A stretch of DNA of 6,483 bases from Planctomycetota bacterium (GTDB lineage Bacteria; Planctomycetota; Phycisphaerae; UBA1845; CAIVHJ01): contig JACZTW010000223.1 in the NCBI GenBank assembly GCA_022573485.1, forward strand, positions 1 to 6,483. The letters are read 5' to 3'. A model generated the notes under the pieces. The model did not search any database, was not told where the DNA came from, and was given only the letters and a program-made list of their open reading frames with translations. How positions within the stretch are numbered: position 1 is the stretch's first letter; every line of letters begins with the position of its first letter. Both the position numbers and the translations under genes were made by a program. Of the stretch, positions 6,009 to 6,483 are shown in pieces.

Positions 6009-6483
6009 ATGCCAAAACGCATGCTAGACCGGTTTCTTGCTGTCTGCGTACTTTGTACGGTGAGCACTGCGGCTGCGCTCGGTGGTGACGACACGCTTAT
6101 CGTCGTCAAGGCCGGGCGCGTGATCACGGTCTCCGGCGAGGAGCACGCACCGGGTACGATCGTGATCGAGGACGGAAAGATCACCGCCGTCGGCGGCGAC
6201 ATTGAGTACCCTCCCTCCGCTCGTGTGATTGATGCTGGAACCGAGACGGTCACGCCTGGTTTTGTTCTCCCGAAATCGCGTTACGAGCTTCCGACCTATT
6301 CTCGAAGCGGTGTTCACGGCGATCAAACAGCCTCGTCGGACGTTTATCCATCACAACTTCGTTACGATCATCTGCTCAAGGCGGGGTACACAACGATCTG
6401 TTACATTCCTGCCGGGACCGGCATGCCGGGTGTCGCGTCGGTGTTTCGCACGGCCGACCCGGATGAGACACGTCTTGTGCGAG
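6009..6483 (+). CDS. Secreted amidohydrolase-like protein, N-terminal 158 residues (runs off the window), lacking the HxH motif
   Basis: The reading frame is open to the window edge. The start at 6009 (MPKRMLDRFLAVCVL) gives a basic n-region and a hydrophobic core ending near STAAALGG, i.e. a Sec signal peptide. A second ATG at 6021 would also give a shorter one. The ribosome binding site is weak (AGGGATGG about 10 bases upstream). After the signal, TLIVVKAGRVITVSGEEHAPGTIVIEDGKITAVG and ARVIDAGTETVTPGFV form the N-terminal strands of the amidohydrolase small domain. Active enzymes continue 'PGLIDxHxH', supplying two metal ligands. Here the chain reads TPGFVLPKSRYELPTYSR, with no HxH. Later YDHLLKAGYTTICYIPAGTG resembles the 'xxLxxGxTTVR' helix-strand that follows in the barrel, so the fold is retained. 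It may be a catalytically altered paralogue or pseudoenzyme. It probably formed an operon with the amidohydrolase whose remnant lies just upstream. Substrate cannot be predicted. Confidence 0.85.
   Translation, partial: MPKRMLDRFLAVCVLCTVSTAAALGGDDTLIVVKAGRVITVSGEEHAPGTIVIEDGKITAVGGDIEYPPSARVIDAGTETVTPGFVLPKSRYELPTYSRSGVHGDQTASSDVYPSQLRYDHLLKAGYTTICYIPAGTGMPGVASVFRTADPDETRLVR

Noticed and set aside
1..6483. Search by eye for CRISPR arrays, tRNA/rRNA genes, riboswitches, toxin-antitoxin pairs, phage genes and defence modules.
   Set aside because: No regularly spaced repeats, no tRNA-like folds and no characteristic protein motifs were found, so no such system is claimed.

Overview
The window looks like chromosome from a planctomycete-type bacterium. 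This is inferred from protein style only: a very large beta-rich exported protein with a C-terminal membrane anchor, secreted amidohydrolases in tandem, and a transposase variant of a kind I associate with planctomycetes. No rRNA, tRNA or other taxonomic marker is present.

Layout from left to right. (1) Positions 1-277, minus strand: the start of a small or truncated exported protein with a good ribosome binding site and a clear signal peptide. Its reading frame becomes doubtful after a run of eight T residues. (2) Positions 278-694: no gene recognised. (3) Positions 695-2336: a complete-looking insertion sequence bounded by 31-bp imperfect inverted repeats (26 of 31 matching). It carries one DD(35)E transposase gene on the minus strand. 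(4) Positions 2337-2534: short intergenic stretch. (5) Positions 2535 to about 5862, minus strand: one very long gene for a beta-rich envelope protein of unknown function, with a basic low-complexity linker and about three C-terminal membrane helices. (6) Around 5815-5865: an apparent rearrangement junction. To its right, the plus strand codes for only the last 37 or so residues of an amidohydrolase. To its left, the minus-strand giant gene appears to lack its own N-terminus. (7) Positions 6009-6483, plus strand: the start of a second secreted amidohydrolase-like protein, cut by the window edge, whose N-terminal domain lacks the expected HxH metal motif.

The two amidohydrolase pieces were probably neighbours in one operon (45-bp gap, same strand, same family). 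The giant gene and the left-hand exported protein are both on the minus strand but are separated by the insertion sequence, so co-transcription is doubtful. I see no defence system, CRISPR array, biosynthetic cluster or other obvious new multi-gene system. The most interesting points are the head-to-head junction of two 5'-truncated genes, the amidohydrolase without HxH, and the unassigned giant protein.
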